Source of the DNA: Sandaracinaceae bacterium
GTDB taxonomy: Bacteria; Myxococcota_A; Polyangia; Polyangiales; Sandaracinaceae
DNA: 64,000 nucleotides
Direction of reading: 5' to 3'
Assembly: GCA_020633195.1 (NCBI GenBank)
Contig: JACKEC010000028.1
Span: 77,300 to 141,299 of the forward strand
Each line of letters starts with the position of its first letter. Positions within the stretch are counted from its first letter, which is position 1. The position numbers and the translations under genes were made by a program. This document shows, one piece after another, positions 41,878 to 51,112 of the stretch. Below the pieces are notes generated by a model. The model searched no databases and was not told where the DNA came from. It saw only the letters and a list, made by a program, of their open reading frames with translations.

Positions 41878-42774
41878 ATGAGTGATCGTACGAGGACGTC
41901 GGACGAGCTGATGGGGCACGTCCTGCGGATGATGAGCCAGGTCGAGCACGCGGCGGCCTTCGGCGCGCACCTGCGCGGCCGGACCGAGACGCTCGCGATC
42001 CCGACGGAGGTGGCGGGGGCCATCGACCACCTCGCTGGGAGCAGCTTCCCAGGGCTCGACGCGCTGCCCGCCGAGGCGCTGCTGCAGGCGAAGGGCGCCT
42101 TGATCGCGCTGTTCCGACAGGCCGCGGACCTGCTCGAGCACCCCGACCGAGCGCCGGGGTGGCTGACCGACGACCCGATCGTGCTGCAGGCGCAGGGCCG
42201 CGCCTCGGCGGTCGTGGCCGACCTCCTGAGCACCGTCGCGCCTGGGCTCGAGGGCCTCGCGGAGCGCCTGTCGAGCGGCGGCGCGTTCTGCGACGTCGGC
42301 ACCGGCGTCGGCTGGCTCGCGATGCGCGCCGCGCGTCACTGGCCCGAGGCGCGCATCGTCGGCCTCGACCTCGACACGCGGCCCCTCGAGCTCGCCCGGA
42401 GCAACCTCGCGGCGGAGGGGATGGCCGAGCGCGTCGAGCTGCGACAGCTCGACATCTGTACGCTCAGCGGTGAGGCGTTCGACCTGGTCTGGCTGCCCGG
42501 TCCCTTCCTCCCGCGCTCGATCGTGCCCGAGGCGATCGCGTGCGCGTCCCGGAACCTGCGCGCCGGCGGCTGGATCGCGTTCGGTACGTTCGGAGCGCCC
42601 CCCGATCCCGTGGCGCAGGCCATGAGCGACCTGCGCACGGTGCGCGCGGGGGGCTACCCCTGGAGCGCCGCGGAGCTCGGGGACCTCCTCACCGGAGCGG
42701 GGCTGATCGACGTGAGCCCGGTCGAGCGCACGTGGCAGGCGCCGCTCGAGCTCGTCGTCGGGCGCGCGCCCTGA
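41878..42774 (+). CDS. Class I SAM-dependent methyltransferase
   Basis: A 298-residue protein. A helical N-terminal region of about 130 residues comes first. A Rossmann methyltransferase domain follows: motif I FCDVGTGVGWLA (about 140-151), acidic loop IVGLDLDTRPLELA, motif at VELRQLDICTL and DLVWLPGPFL. The layout resembles O- or C-methyltransferases with a helical dimerisation domain, but the substrate is unknown. A strong ribosome-binding site (GGGGAGGGG) precedes the ATG. It is monocistronic, divergent from the kinase-TPR gene. Confidence 0.8.
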   Translation: MSDRTRTSDELMGHVLRMMSQVEHAAAFGAHLRGRTETLAIPTEVAGAIDHLAGSSFPGLDALPAEALLQAKGALIALFRQAADLLEHPDRAPGWLTDDPIVLQAQGRASAVVADLLSTVAPGLEGLAERLSSGGAFCDVGTGVGWLAMRAARHWPEARIVGLDLDTRPLELARSNLAAEGMAERVELRQLDICTLSGEAFDLVWLPGPFLPRSIVPEAIACASRNLRAGGWIAFGTFGAPPDPVAQAMSDLRTVRAGGYPWSAAELGDLLTGAGLIDVSPVERTWQAPLELVVGRAP

Positions 42775-42776
42775 TC

Positions 42777-42808
42777 CGTGCGCTCAGGGCCCCGTGCGCT
42801 CAGGGCCC
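42777..42808. repeat. Perfect 16-bp tandem duplication
   Basis: CGTGCGCTCAGGGCCC occurs twice in direct tandem (42777-42792 and 42793-42808) between convergent genes. Probably a recent slippage duplication. The rest of 42775-42904 shows no gene. Confidence 0.7.
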
Positions 42809-42904
42809 GCTCATCCCGATGAGCGCGTTCACCGTCGTCCCGGCGGCTCGCTCGGCCTCGCGGACGAGGGCGTCCGGGCTCCCCCGCCGCTCCGTTCCTT
42901 GGGC

Positions 42905-44302
42905 TCAGGGGTCGCAGCCGTTCAGCTCGAAGTCGTCGACGACCTCGTTGGACGTGTCGAGGGCCTGACCCCGCAAGCGACAGCCGTGCACCTCGAGCCG
43001 GAGGTAGCTGTAGTCGGCGTTGAAGACCCGCGCCGAGAACCACTGGTTCGGGTCGTCGATCGTGCGGATGCTCGCGCCGGAGCCGCCCGCGATGATCTCG
43101 GTGACGCCGCGCGGCTCGAGCGCGTTGCAGCCGTCGACGAGGGGGTTGGTGCGCTCGTAGTGGTGGTCGTGGCCGACGAGGATCAGGTCCACGCCGGCCT
43201 GCTCGAGCAGCGACCGGAAGCGGGCGATGTTGTTGGTCCGGATGCCCCGCTCGCTCGAGCTGTAGAACGGGTGGTGCATGAACACGATCTTCCAGTCGGC
43301 GTCGCTGCTGGTGATGTCGTCGACCATCCAGTCGAACATGTCGTCCGTCATGCGACCGTTCGTGTCGAGGTAGATCGGGATCAGCGTGGCCTCGTTGCTG
43401 TCGAGGCAGGTGAAGTGGATGTTGCCGTAGTCGAACGAGTAGTAGAGCTCGCGGTCGGCCTCGCGCCACGCGTTCTCCAGCAGGTGATAGACGTCGCGGT
43501 AGGGCTGGCCGACGTTGGTCACGTACTCGTGGTTCCCGATCGTCGGGAAGATCGGCACCTCGCGCATCAGGACCTGGTAGACGTCGAAGAAGTTCGACTC
43601 GAGCTCGTCGTAGCGGCCGCTGCCGTAGGCCATGTCGCCCATGTGGAGGAACAGGTCGTACTCGCCCTCCATGAACGCGTCGCGCACCGCGAGCTGATCG
43701 TCGGAGCCGCTGCCGCTGTCGCCGATCACGAGCATCCGCACCGGCCGATCGGTCCCGAGCCACGCCGTCTCGAAGCGGAGGTTGCGCGCGAGGACCTCGC
43801 CGTCCTCGACGATCTCGTAGCAGTACGCCGAGCCCGGGGTGAGGCCCGACAGGGTCGCGTCGTACGCCACGTAGTCCTCGCCCTGGGCGGTGCGCGTGGA
43901 CTCGAACAGCTCGGTCGCGGCCTCGACCTCCGTCCACGGGCCCGCCGGATCCGCGGCGAACCGGACCACCCCGCGCCCGCCCGTGTTCCGCGTCGTCCAC
44001 GCGACCCGGACCGTCGTCTGCGTCGCGCTCTCGAGGTACGGCCAGCGCCACAGCGAGGTGCCCTCGACGATCTCGGGCGTGCCGCAGTCGAGCGTCGGCG
44101 GCGGCGTGGCCGGCCCGGGGTCCGGGATCACCGGCGGCGTCCCGACCGCGTCGCCGTGGCAGACCTCGGGCGAAGGCGCGGCGTCGAAGCCCGCGTCGAT
44201 CGGCGGCGGCGGCCCGGCGTCTTCCATCATCGAAGGGGTCTCGTCGTCGCAGCCGAGCGAGAGGACGAGGGCGGCGGCCAGCGCGAGGGCGGATCGAGTC
44301 AC
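42905..44302 (-). CDS. Purple-acid-phosphatase-like metallophosphoesterase lipoprotein
   Basis: A 465-residue lipoprotein (GTG 44302; lipobox LSLGC near residue 17). A DAG-containing linker precedes a fibronectin-III-like domain (about 75-185). The calcineurin-like phosphoesterase domain has GDSGSG (about 199-204), LHMGDMAYG (about 222-230), TIGNHEY (about 254-260), MHHPFY (about 330-335) and GHDHHYER (about 362-369). All five metal-site blocks are present, so it is probably an active surface phosphatase or phosphodiesterase. The upstream in-frame extension to 44365 lacks a signal and is rejected as start. Confidence 0.88.
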   Translation of the reverse strand: MTRSALALAAALVLSLGCDDETPSMMEDAGPPPPIDAGFDAAPSPEVCHGDAVGTPPVIPDPGPATPPPTLDCGTPEIVEGTSLWRWPYLESATQTTVRVAWTTRNTGGRGVVRFAADPAGPWTEVEAATELFESTRTAQGEDYVAYDATLSGLTPGSAYCYEIVEDGEVLARNLRFETAWLGTDRPVRMLVIGDSGSGSDDQLAVRDAFMEGEYDLFLHMGDMAYGSGRYDELESNFFDVYQVLMREVPIFPTIGNHEYVTNVGQPYRDVYHLLENAWREADRELYYSFDYGNIHFTCLDSNEATLIPIYLDTNGRMTDDMFDWMVDDITSSDADWKIVFMHHPFYSSSERGIRTNNIARFRSLLEQAGVDLILVGHDHHYERTNPLVDGCNALEPRGVTEIIAGGSGASIRTIDDPNQWFSARVFNADYSYLRLEVHGCRLRGQALDTSNEVVDDFELNGCDP

Positions 44303-44375
44303 CCGCCGACCATCGCCGCAAACGATCGCGCCGCCAAGCCGTCGCGCGGGTCGACCTCGTGACATCGACGTGGAC

Positions 44376-45356
44376 CTAGACGAACGGTACGCCGAGGGCC
44401 CAACCGGTCGCCGCGGCCGCCGCCGTCGCCGCGAGCGCGACGCTGAGGTTGTCGTCGATGCGCAGGCTCAGCAGCTCGGCGAGGCTGCCCGCGGCCGCGC
44501 CCGCGCCGGCCATCGCGAGCAACCGCGGCCACGCCACCGCTGGGGCGAAGAGCCACGCCGCCCCGAACGCGATCAGGCCGCCGGCCACGAAGAACGCGAG
44601 CGTCCCTTCGAGGGTGCGGCCGTGGACCAGCTTGATCCGACCGAAGCGGCGGCCGACGAGCGCGGCGATCGGATCGCCGAAGCCGAGCACGGCCACGCCT
44701 ATCGCGCAGACCAGGGGCGAGCGGCTCAGCGACAGCAGGAACAGCGCGGTCACGTACCAGGTCGCCGAGTTGACGCGGTTCGTCTCGTGCGGGTGCGCGA
44801 CGGGGCCGAACGCCTTCATCAAGAGCGCGTTGAGGCGGCGGCTCGACCGGCGCACCGTCTCCATCGTCCAGGCCCAGACGAGGAACCCGCCGGTGATCGC
44901 GATCCCCCACACCGGGTCGGGCAACGCGTAGAGGATCGCGAGCGTCGTGGTGCCCATCAGGGCGTGGAAGAAGGAGCGGCGGTAGTTCGTCGGCCGCAGG
45001 CTCGGGACGTGGATCGCGTAGCTCGAGAGGGCCCCGCGGGCGGCCTCGTAGCGCGGGACGAGCTCGCGTCGGAACGCCATCCAGGCCGAGCGCGCCGTCC
45101 CCAGCGAGCCGTCGGCGGACGGCATCGCCCGCAGCGCCTCGCTCACCGAGACGAGCCGCGTGCGGAGGTCGTCCGAGTCCGCGTGCTGTGCCCAGGGCTC
45201 ACACGTGAGACCATACAACCGGTCCCGGATCGCCTCGATCCGGTCGCGCAGCGACCCGACCGCGGACGCGTTCCAGCGCGCCGGATCCATCTCCTGAAGC
45301 GCCGCGTGCAGCTCGATGACGAGTCGCCCGCTCTCGTCTGCCAGGGCCTGCGCCAC
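44376..45356 (-). CDS. CDP-diglyceride synthase/dolichol-kinase-like membrane protein
   Basis: About 326 residues. A soluble N-terminal part (about 1-110) is followed by about seven membrane helices. The block GFGDPIAALVGRRFGRIKLVHGRTLEGTLAFFVAG (about 225-260) is the signature of the SEC59/VTE5/dolichol-kinase branch of the phosphatidate cytidylyltransferase superfamily, which uses CTP as phosphate or nucleotide donor on lipids. The start is uncertain: GTG 45356 is chosen, but an ATG at about 45290 is possible. It is divergent from the mre operon. A role in lipid-carrier or phospholipid metabolism fits an envelope neighbourhood. Confidence 0.75.
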   Translation of the reverse strand: MAQALADESGRLVIELHAALQEMDPARWNASAVGSLRDRIEAIRDRLYGLTCEPWAQHADSDDLRTRLVSVSEALRAMPSADGSLGTARSAWMAFRRELVPRYEAARGALSSYAIHVPSLRPTNYRRSFFHALMGTTTLAILYALPDPVWGIAITGGFLVWAWTMETVRRSSRRLNALLMKAFGPVAHPHETNRVNSATWYVTALFLLSLSRSPLVCAIGVAVLGFGDPIAALVGRRFGRIKLVHGRTLEGTLAFFVAGGLIAFGAAWLFAPAVAWPRLLAMAGAGAAAGSLAELLSLRIDDNLSVALAATAAAAATGWALGVPFV

Positions 45357-45480
45357 GGGGGCATCATGACACGATCCGGGGACACCCGGTATCGGCGGCG
45401 GCTTGCCGAGGCCGGACGGGTGATCTACGCCAATGAACTTCTCTGCGTGGGGTTTTGGGAATGAAGCCCCCCGCCAGCGA

Positions 45481-45492
45481 GGTACGCGTACC
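45481..45492. promoter_or_regulatory. 12-bp palindrome before mreC
   Basis: GGTACGCGTACC is a perfect palindrome 12 bases upstream of the mreC ATG at 45505. It could be an operator or part of the promoter; no other evidence. Confidence 0.25.
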
Positions 45493-45504
45493 CCGGGATC
45501 GTTC

Positions 45505-46398
45505 ATGAGCTCCTTCAAGCGATTTCGCGACGCCGCGCTCTGTGTGGCCCTGCTCGCGATCCCGTTCTTCTTCTTGAACGCGAACCTCAAGGATCCCGAC
45601 GATCCCGAGAACACCAACGCGCTCGACCGGACGGTGCTGTCCGTGAGCGCCCCGATCCAGATGATCGCGTCGTCGACCGCGCGGTGGTTCTCGGGCGTGT
45701 GGCAGGACTACATCTACCTCGTCGACGTCAAAGAGGAGAACGACCGGCTCCGGTCGGAGAACGCCCGCCTCACCGAGGAGAACCGCCGGCTGCGGCACGA
45801 GGCGCTCGAGAACCGGCGCCTGCGATCGCTCCTCCAGCTCCGCGAGCGCATCGGCGGCGACCTCATCGGCGCCCAGGTGATCGGCCGCGACGTGTCGCGC
45901 TTCTTCCGCGTGACGCGCATCCGGCTCGACCGCGGCGAGCGCGACCGGGTGCGCCCCGGCATGCCCGTGATCACTTCGGAGGGGCTCGTCGGGCAGGTTC
46001 GAAGGTCCTGGGGCCGTTACAGCGACGTGCTCCTCACGGTGGACCGCACCAGCGCCATCGACGTCGTCGTCCAGCGGACGGGCGCGCGCGGGATGCTGCG
46101 CGGGACCGGCCAGGACGATCGGTACCTCGCGCAGATCCAGTACCTGCGCCGCCAGGACGACATCCGCGTCGGGGACCTCATCCACACCTCGGGTCTCGGG
46201 CAGCGCTTCCCCGCGTCGATCCTCGTCGGCCGCGTGACCCGCATCGTGCGGCGCGAGTTCGGCCTCAACCAGGAGGCCGAGGTCACCCCGGCGGTGAGCT
46301 TCTCCAGCCTCGACGAGGTCCTCATCCTGACCGAGGGCTCCCGCACCCAGAGCCTCGTCGAGCGCACCGGCGAGACGATCGAGGGCGAGGAGCTCTGA
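45505..46398 (+). CDS. mreC: Rod-shape-determining protein MreC
   Basis: A 297-residue bitopic protein of the elongasome. It has a short basic cytoplasmic end (MSSFKRFRDA), one membrane helix (about 9-24), a coiled coil rich in Glu/Arg (about 75-115; ENDRLRSENARLTEENRRLR), and the MreC beta domain with VIGRDVSRFFRVTRIRLDRGE and GLVGQV. The start at 45505 is preferred to the in-frame ATG at 45433 because the extension has no membrane-protein character. mreD follows after 3 bases. No mreB gene precedes it. Confidence 0.92.
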   Translation: MSSFKRFRDAALCVALLAIPFFFLNANLKDPDDPENTNALDRTVLSVSAPIQMIASSTARWFSGVWQDYIYLVDVKEENDRLRSENARLTEENRRLRHEALENRRLRSLLQLRERIGGDLIGAQVIGRDVSRFFRVTRIRLDRGERDRVRPGMPVITSEGLVGQVRRSWGRYSDVLLTVDRTSAIDVVVQRTGARGMLRGTGQDDRYLAQIQYLRRQDDIRVGDLIHTSGLGQRFPASILVGRVTRIVRREFGLNQEAEVTPAVSFSSLDEVLILTEGSRTQSLVERTGETIEGEEL

Positions 46399-46401
46399 GG
46401 C

Positions 46402-46926
46402 ATGCGCACCGCCTCGTTCGTCCTGCTCGGGTTCTCGCTCCTCGTCGTGCAGGCCGCGCTCGGCGTGCTCGTCCCGCTCGGGGACTGGGCGCCGAACCTG
46501 ATCCTCCCGATCGTCATCTACCTCGGGGTCGCCAACGACGTGCACGTGGTCCGCGGCGCGATGCTCTCGTTCGCGCTCGGCTACCTGCTCGACTCCTTCT
46601 GCGGCTCGCCGATGGGGCTCTCGACCTTCGTCATGGTCGCGAGCTTCCTCATCGCGCGCGGCGCCGGGCTCAACCTCTTCATGCGCGGCCCCGCGCTGCA
46701 GGGGCTGACCACCTTCGTGTTCGGGCTCATCGCGGGCGGGTGCGTCCTCGCGCTCCGCGCGATCTTCGAGCCGCAGGCGCCCTTCCCGCTCAACGACGCC
46801 ACCCAGACGATCCTCGGGCTCGTCGCGGGCGCGGGGACCACTGCCCTCGCGGGGCCGCCGATCTTCGCGCTCGTGCGCCGCCTCGACGCGCTGGTCACGC
46901 GCCGCCGCGAGGAGACCCCGGCGTGA
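46402..46926 (+). CDS. mreD: Rod-shape-determining protein MreD
   Basis: A 174-residue integral membrane protein with about five or six helices. The position between mreC and mrdA, the length and the polytopic pattern (PNLILPIVIYLGVANDVHVVRGAML, GYLLDSFCGSPMGLS) identify MreD. It helps hold the elongasome in the inner membrane. The stop overlaps the GTG of mrdA (GTGA). Confidence 0.88.
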   Translation: MRTASFVLLGFSLLVVQAALGVLVPLGDWAPNLILPIVIYLGVANDVHVVRGAMLSFALGYLLDSFCGSPMGLSTFVMVASFLIARGAGLNLFMRGPALQGLTTFVFGLIAGGCVLALRAIFEPQAPFPLNDATQTILGLVAGAGTTALAGPPIFALVRRLDALVTRRREETPA

Positions 46927-48857
46927 GCCTGCTCTCCGTCCGCCGCGAGGTCGGCGAGTTCAAGAAGCGCTACAAGTGGATGGCGCTCGTGGTGCTGCTG
47001 ACCTTCGGCGGCCTGCTCGGGCGGATGATCCAGCTCCAGCTCGTCGAGTACGACCACTACGCGCAGGTCGCGCGCGAGAACATCACGCGCACGATCACGC
47101 TGCCCGCGACGCGCGGCGTCATCCGCGACTCGAGCGACAGGATCGTCGCGACCAACCGCGCCGCCTACAACGTCTACCTGACCCCGCAGTACCTCGCCGA
47201 CGAGGACCTCCCGCAGATCGCGGAGCTGATGGGGCTCGACGCCGAGGCGCGCGAGGCGCTGGTCACGCGCATCGACGACGTGCCCGCGCAGCGACGCGCG
47301 CACCAGATCCGCGTCTTCAGCGACATCTCGCGCGACCAGCTCGCCGCGCTCGAGACGCACCAGCAAGACCTCTGCGCCCGCGCGGGCACGCCGGAGCGGC
47401 CGGTGCGCCTCCCCTGCCTCATGACGCTCGCCGAGCCGGTGCGGACTTACCCCTACGGGCAGCTCGCGGCGCACGCGATCGGCTACCTCAACGAGATCAG
47501 CGGCGAAGAGCTCGAGCGGCTGCAGCCCGCGGGCTACCACCTCGGCGATCGCATCGGGCGCACGGGCATCGAGCGCGCGTGGGAGAGCTACCTCCGCGGC
47601 CGCCGCGGCTACCGCCGCGTCTTCGTCGACGTGCGCGGCCGCGAGGTCGAGGACGCGTCGCCGACCGACGACCGGCCGACGCGCCGCGAGCCGGTCCCGG
47701 GCCGCGACCTGACGCTGACCCTCGACATGGAGCTCATGCGGATCGTCCACCGCGCCTTCGCGGGCCGCCCCTCGGGCGCCGCGGTCGTGGTCGACGTGCG
47801 CACCGGCGCCGTGCGCGCGCTCTACTCGAAGCCGAGCTACGACCTCGGCGCGTTCACGCGCGGGCTGACCCACGCGGAGTACGCCGAGCTGCGGGACGAT
47901 CCCTTCCGACCGCTCATCGACAAGACGATCTACGAGTCGTGGTTCCCGGGCTCGACGTTCAAGCCCTTCGCCGCGCTCGCCGCGCTCGAGCACGACGTCC
48001 TCGACCCGAGCCAGACGGTCAACTGCGACGGCCGGCTCGAGGTCGGTAACCGCATCTTCCACTGCAACGGCACGCACGGCGACGTGAACATGCGCGAGGC
48101 GCTCGTGCAGTCGTGCAACGTCTACTTCTATCACCTCGCCGAGCAGGTCGGTCAGGACGAGCTCGCGTTCCTCGCGCACGACTTCGGGATCGGTCGCCGC
48201 ACGGGGATCGGCATCAACGCGGAGGCCGCCGGGTTCGTCCCCACGCGCGCCTGGTACGAGACCGACGACCGCCGCTTCATGCTCGGCTACACGCTCAACA
48301 CCGCGATCGGTCAGGGCGACACGCGCGCCAACCTCGTGCAGCTCGCGATGGCGTACGCGGCGATGGCCAACGGCGGGACGCTCTACGTGCCGCAGCTCGT
48401 GGAGCGCGTGACGACGCCGGGCGGGGAGGTCGTCGAGGAGTTCGAGCCACGGGTCCGGCGGCGCGTGCACGTCACGCAGGAGCACCTCGCGCTGGTGATC
48501 GACGGCCTCTACGGCGCCGTCAACGACCAGAGCGGCACCGCCTATCAAGCCTACCAGGACGTCGGCGGCACCGTGTCGGTCGCCGGCAAGACGGGCACAG
48601 CGCAGGTGTCGGCGCGGGTCCGCCCCGGCGATCCGACCCGCGGCGTCTGGTCGCGGCGCGCGCACGCGTGGTTCGCCGGCTTCGCGCCGGCCGACGATCC
48701 GCAGCTCGCCATCGTCGTGCTCGTCGAGCACGGCGGCGGCGGCGGCACGCAGGCCGCGCCGATCGCCATCAACGTGCTCGAGGAGTACCTCGGGGCGCGC
48801 GCCACCACCGCGAGCGCCACGCCGGCCGCGCCCGCCTCCCGGGTGGCCCACAGGTAG
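46923..48857 (+). CDS. mrdA: Penicillin-binding protein 2 (elongation transpeptidase)
   Basis: A 644-residue class B PBP. It has an N-terminal membrane anchor (about 20-40), a pedestal domain (about 55-250), and a transpeptidase domain with active-site STFK (Ser344, Lys347), SCN near 399 and KTGT (Lys556). RIGRTGIERAWE (about 205-216) is the PBP2 dimerisation-region block. It cross-links peptidoglycan during sidewall growth and works with RodA, encoded 2 bases downstream. The longer upstream frame is antisense-type noise; GTG 46923 overlaps the mreD stop. Confidence 0.93.
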   Translation: MSLLSVRREVGEFKKRYKWMALVVLLTFGGLLGRMIQLQLVEYDHYAQVARENITRTITLPATRGVIRDSSDRIVATNRAAYNVYLTPQYLADEDLPQIAELMGLDAEAREALVTRIDDVPAQRRAHQIRVFSDISRDQLAALETHQQDLCARAGTPERPVRLPCLMTLAEPVRTYPYGQLAAHAIGYLNEISGEELERLQPAGYHLGDRIGRTGIERAWESYLRGRRGYRRVFVDVRGREVEDASPTDDRPTRREPVPGRDLTLTLDMELMRIVHRAFAGRPSGAAVVVDVRTGAVRALYSKPSYDLGAFTRGLTHAEYAELRDDPFRPLIDKTIYESWFPGSTFKPFAALAALEHDVLDPSQTVNCDGRLEVGNRIFHCNGTHGDVNMREALVQSCNVYFYHLAEQVGQDELAFLAHDFGIGRRTGIGINAEAAGFVPTRAWYETDDRRFMLGYTLNTAIGQGDTRANLVQLAMAYAAMANGGTLYVPQLVERVTTPGGEVVEEFEPRVRRRVHVTQEHLALVIDGLYGAVNDQSGTAYQAYQDVGGTVSVAGKTGTAQVSARVRPGDPTRGVWSRRAHAWFAGFAPADDPQLAIVVLVEHGGGGGTQAAPIAINVLEEYLGARATTASATPAAPASRVAHR

Positions 48858-48859
48858 CC

Positions 48860-49966
48860 ATGCAGACCATCGGCAAAGGGCTCCGAGACCAGTTCGATTG
48901 GCCGCTCTTCGTGACCGTCGCGACGATCTGCGTGATCGGCGTGGCCAACCTCTACTCCGCCACGAGCGCGGCCTCCGAGGCGCTCGCCGATCGCTACATC
49001 CAGCAGATCTACTGGCTCACGCTCGGCGCGGGCGTGGCCGTGCTCATCGTCGCGATCGACCACCGGCACTTCGAGCGCTTCGGCTACGCGGCCTACGGCG
49101 TCGGCGTCGTCGCGCTCGTGCTCGTGTTCCTCATCGCGCCCGAGATCCGCGGCTCGCAGCGCTGGATCCGGATCGGCTCGTTCTCGCTCCAGCCGAGCGA
49201 GTTCATGAAGATCGTCCTGATCATCGCGCTCGCGAAGTACCTCCACAACGACCCGAAGACCGAGGGGCGGACCCTCAAGGACCTGATCATCCCAGGGCTG
49301 ATCCTGGCCCTGCCGATGGCGCTCATCCTCGCGCAGCCGGACCTCGGCACCGCGCTGATGCTCGCGTTCATCTTCGGCTCGATCATGCTCCTGACGAACC
49401 TGAAGCTGCGCTCGCTCGGCGCGCTGATCGTGACCTTCGTCAGCAGCGCGCCGCTGACCTGGACCTACCTGCTGCAGGACTACCAGCGAGGTCGGCTCAC
49501 CTCCTTCCTCGACCCCGACGCCGACATCCTCGGCAGCGGCTGGCACGCCCACCAGTCGATCATCGCGATCGGCAGCGGCGGCTTCTGGGGCAAGGGCTTC
49601 ATGCAGGGCACCCAGAACCAGCACCGGTTCCTGCCCGACCAGGCCACGGACTTCCCGTTCCCGGTGTGGGCCGAGGAGCAGGGCTTCCTCGGGGTCGCGC
49701 TCCTGTTCTTCCTCTACGTGTTCCTGATCCTGTGGGGCCTCAAGGTCGCGTCGCAGGCCAAGGACCGCTTCGGCGCGGTCGTCGCGGTCGGCGTGAGCGC
49801 CTTCTTCTTCTGGCACACGATCATCAACCTCGGGATGGTCAGCGGCCTCGCGCCCGTGGTCGGCGTGACGCTCCCGCTCTTCAGCTACGGCGGCTCGAGC
49901 GTCCTGACGTCGATGATGGCGATCGGCCTGCTCATGAACGTCAGCATCCGCCGCTTCAGCTTCTGA
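48860..49966 (+). CDS. rodA: RodA, SEDS peptidoglycan glycosyltransferase
   Basis: A 368-residue protein with about ten membrane helices. SEDS signatures: GSQRWIRIGSFSLQPSEFMK (about 98-117), LAQPDLGTALML (about 152-163), the large loop with QNQHRFLPDQATDFPF (about 252-267) and the C-terminal LFSYGGSSVLTSM (about 337-349). It polymerises glycan strands with PBP2. It is the last clear gene of the mreCD-mrdA-rodA operon. Confidence 0.94.
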   Translation: MQTIGKGLRDQFDWPLFVTVATICVIGVANLYSATSAASEALADRYIQQIYWLTLGAGVAVLIVAIDHRHFERFGYAAYGVGVVALVLVFLIAPEIRGSQRWIRIGSFSLQPSEFMKIVLIIALAKYLHNDPKTEGRTLKDLIIPGLILALPMALILAQPDLGTALMLAFIFGSIMLLTNLKLRSLGALIVTFVSSAPLTWTYLLQDYQRGRLTSFLDPDADILGSGWHAHQSIIAIGSGGFWGKGFMQGTQNQHRFLPDQATDFPFPVWAEEQGFLGVALLFFLYVFLILWGLKVASQAKDRFGAVVAVGVSAFFFWHTIINLGMVSGLAPVVGVTLPLFSYGGSSVLTSMMAIGLLMNVSIRRFSF

Positions 49967-49976
49967 GGGCCCGCGC

Positions 49977-50153
49977 GTGCGCAGGACGCTTTGCATGCTG
50001 CTCCTCGGCGCGTGGCGCGTCTTCTTCGCGCTCGAGCCGTTCGAGGCCGATCTCGGCGCCGGCGTCGCCTTCGACCACCTCGGCCGGATGGTCGTCCCGA
50101 CGGCGTTCCGGTACTCGGTCGGTCCGGCGCCGCTCTTCTTCGTGACGCCGTAG
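49977..50153 (+). CDS. Candidate 58-residue protein after rodA
   Basis: A GTG 11 bases after the rodA stop opens a 58-codon frame, with an internal ATG at 49995. The product has a hydrophobic N-terminus (CMLLLGAWRVFFAL) and no known motif. Codon third positions are G/C rich as in real genes here, but the frame is short. It may be the last gene of the mre operon or chance. Nothing else is seen in 49967-50274 apart from a small dyad at 50181-50195. Confidence 0.3.
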   Translation: MRRTLCMLLLGAWRVFFALEPFEADLGAGVAFDHLGRMVVPTAFRYSVGPAPLFFVTP

Positions 50154-50180
50154 TCGCCCGTCCGCCGAAGGGCTGCTAAA

Positions 50181-50195
50181 GACGACTCGGTCGTC
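50181..50195. promoter_or_regulatory. Small dyad upstream of the 50275 gene
   Basis: GACGAC-TCG-GTCGTC is a perfect 6-bp inverted repeat about 80 bases before the ATG. Possible operator; weak. Confidence 0.2.
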
Positions 50196-50274
50196 GACGC
50201 GGGTGGATGGGACCTCGCGCCGTCGTCGAGCGGTCGTCCCCGTTCCGGGGCGTCGCGACACCGAGGAAGCCCTC

Positions 50275-51111
50275 ATGGCACGCAAAGCTCTCATCGGCGC
50301 GCTGCTCCTGCTCGCCTGTCCCTGCATGGCGTCGGCGCAGAGCGTCGACGACGCGCTCGCCCACTACCGCGCCGGCCGCATCGAAGAGGCCCTCGCGGCC
50401 TTCGAGCAGGTCCGCCAGAGCGCCACCGACGACCCGGCGGCGCTCGTGACGACCCACGTCTACCTCGGCGTGATCCACGCCGCGATGGGGGACGAGCCGC
50501 TCGCGCGGCGCGACTTCGCGGTGGCGCTCGCGCTCGACCCGTCGCTGAGCCCGCCGTCGGAGCTCGGGCCCGCGCAGCAGCGGATCTTCGAGGACGTCCG
50601 CCAGAGCACGCGCGCGCTGACCGTCTCCGTCGAGGCGCCCGACGCCCCCGTCGCCGGCGAGCCCGTCGCGCTGCGCGCGTCCGCGCAGAACGTGCCCGCG
50701 CACATCGTGGCGGCGCTCCGCGTCCGCGCGACGCCCGAGGACGGCGAGGCCTGGGTGACCCGCGTCGAGGGGACCGAGGCCGCGGTCACGGTGCCCGCGA
50801 GCGCGTGGAGCGGGGGGACCCGGCTCTCGCTCCTGGTGGAGGCGCTGACGACCCACGGCGGGGTGCTCGCGCGCGGTCAGCAGCCGCTCGTCGCGCGCCT
50901 GCCCGACGTCGTCGCCGCGGCGGCCGTGGACACCGCCGATCCCGCGGTCGCCACCACCGACGAGGGCGGCGGGAGCGTCGCCGAGGAGGCGTGGTTCTGG
51001 ATCCTGATCGGCGCCCTCGTCGCGGGAGGGGTCGCCGCGGCGATCCTCATCCCCACGGTGGGCACGCAGGACGTCTACGATCTGGGCGCCCCTACCATCG
51101 TCCGCATGTAG
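50275..51111 (+). CDS. Exported TPR protein with C-terminal membrane segment
   Basis: A 278-residue protein with a signal peptide ending MASAQ (about 22). A TPR-like pair (about 25-95; ALAHYRAGRIEEALAAFEQVRQ) is followed by a beta-rich domain (about 110-215), an Asp/Thr/Gly linker and a hydrophobic helix (about 242-262). Helical repeats in the periplasm tethered to the membrane suggest an envelope scaffold. It ends 1 base before the convergent response-regulator gene. Confidence 0.7.
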   Translation: MARKALIGALLLLACPCMASAQSVDDALAHYRAGRIEEALAAFEQVRQSATDDPAALVTTHVYLGVIHAAMGDEPLARRDFAVALALDPSLSPPSELGPAQQRIFEDVRQSTRALTVSVEAPDAPVAGEPVALRASAQNVPAHIVAALRVRATPEDGEAWVTRVEGTEAAVTVPASAWSGGTRLSLLVEALTTHGGVLARGQQPLVARLPDVVAAAAVDTADPAVATTDEGGGSVAEEAWFWILIGALVAGGVAAAILIPTVGTQDVYDLGAPTIVRM

Positions 51112-51112
51112 G

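Noticed and set aside
42800..42899. Minus-strand fragment reading PDALVREAERAAGTTVNALIGMSGP that looks protein-like
   Set aside because: The frame is closed by a stop upstream, has no usable start codon before its last few residues, and is under 35 codons. It might be a gene remnant but this cannot be supported.
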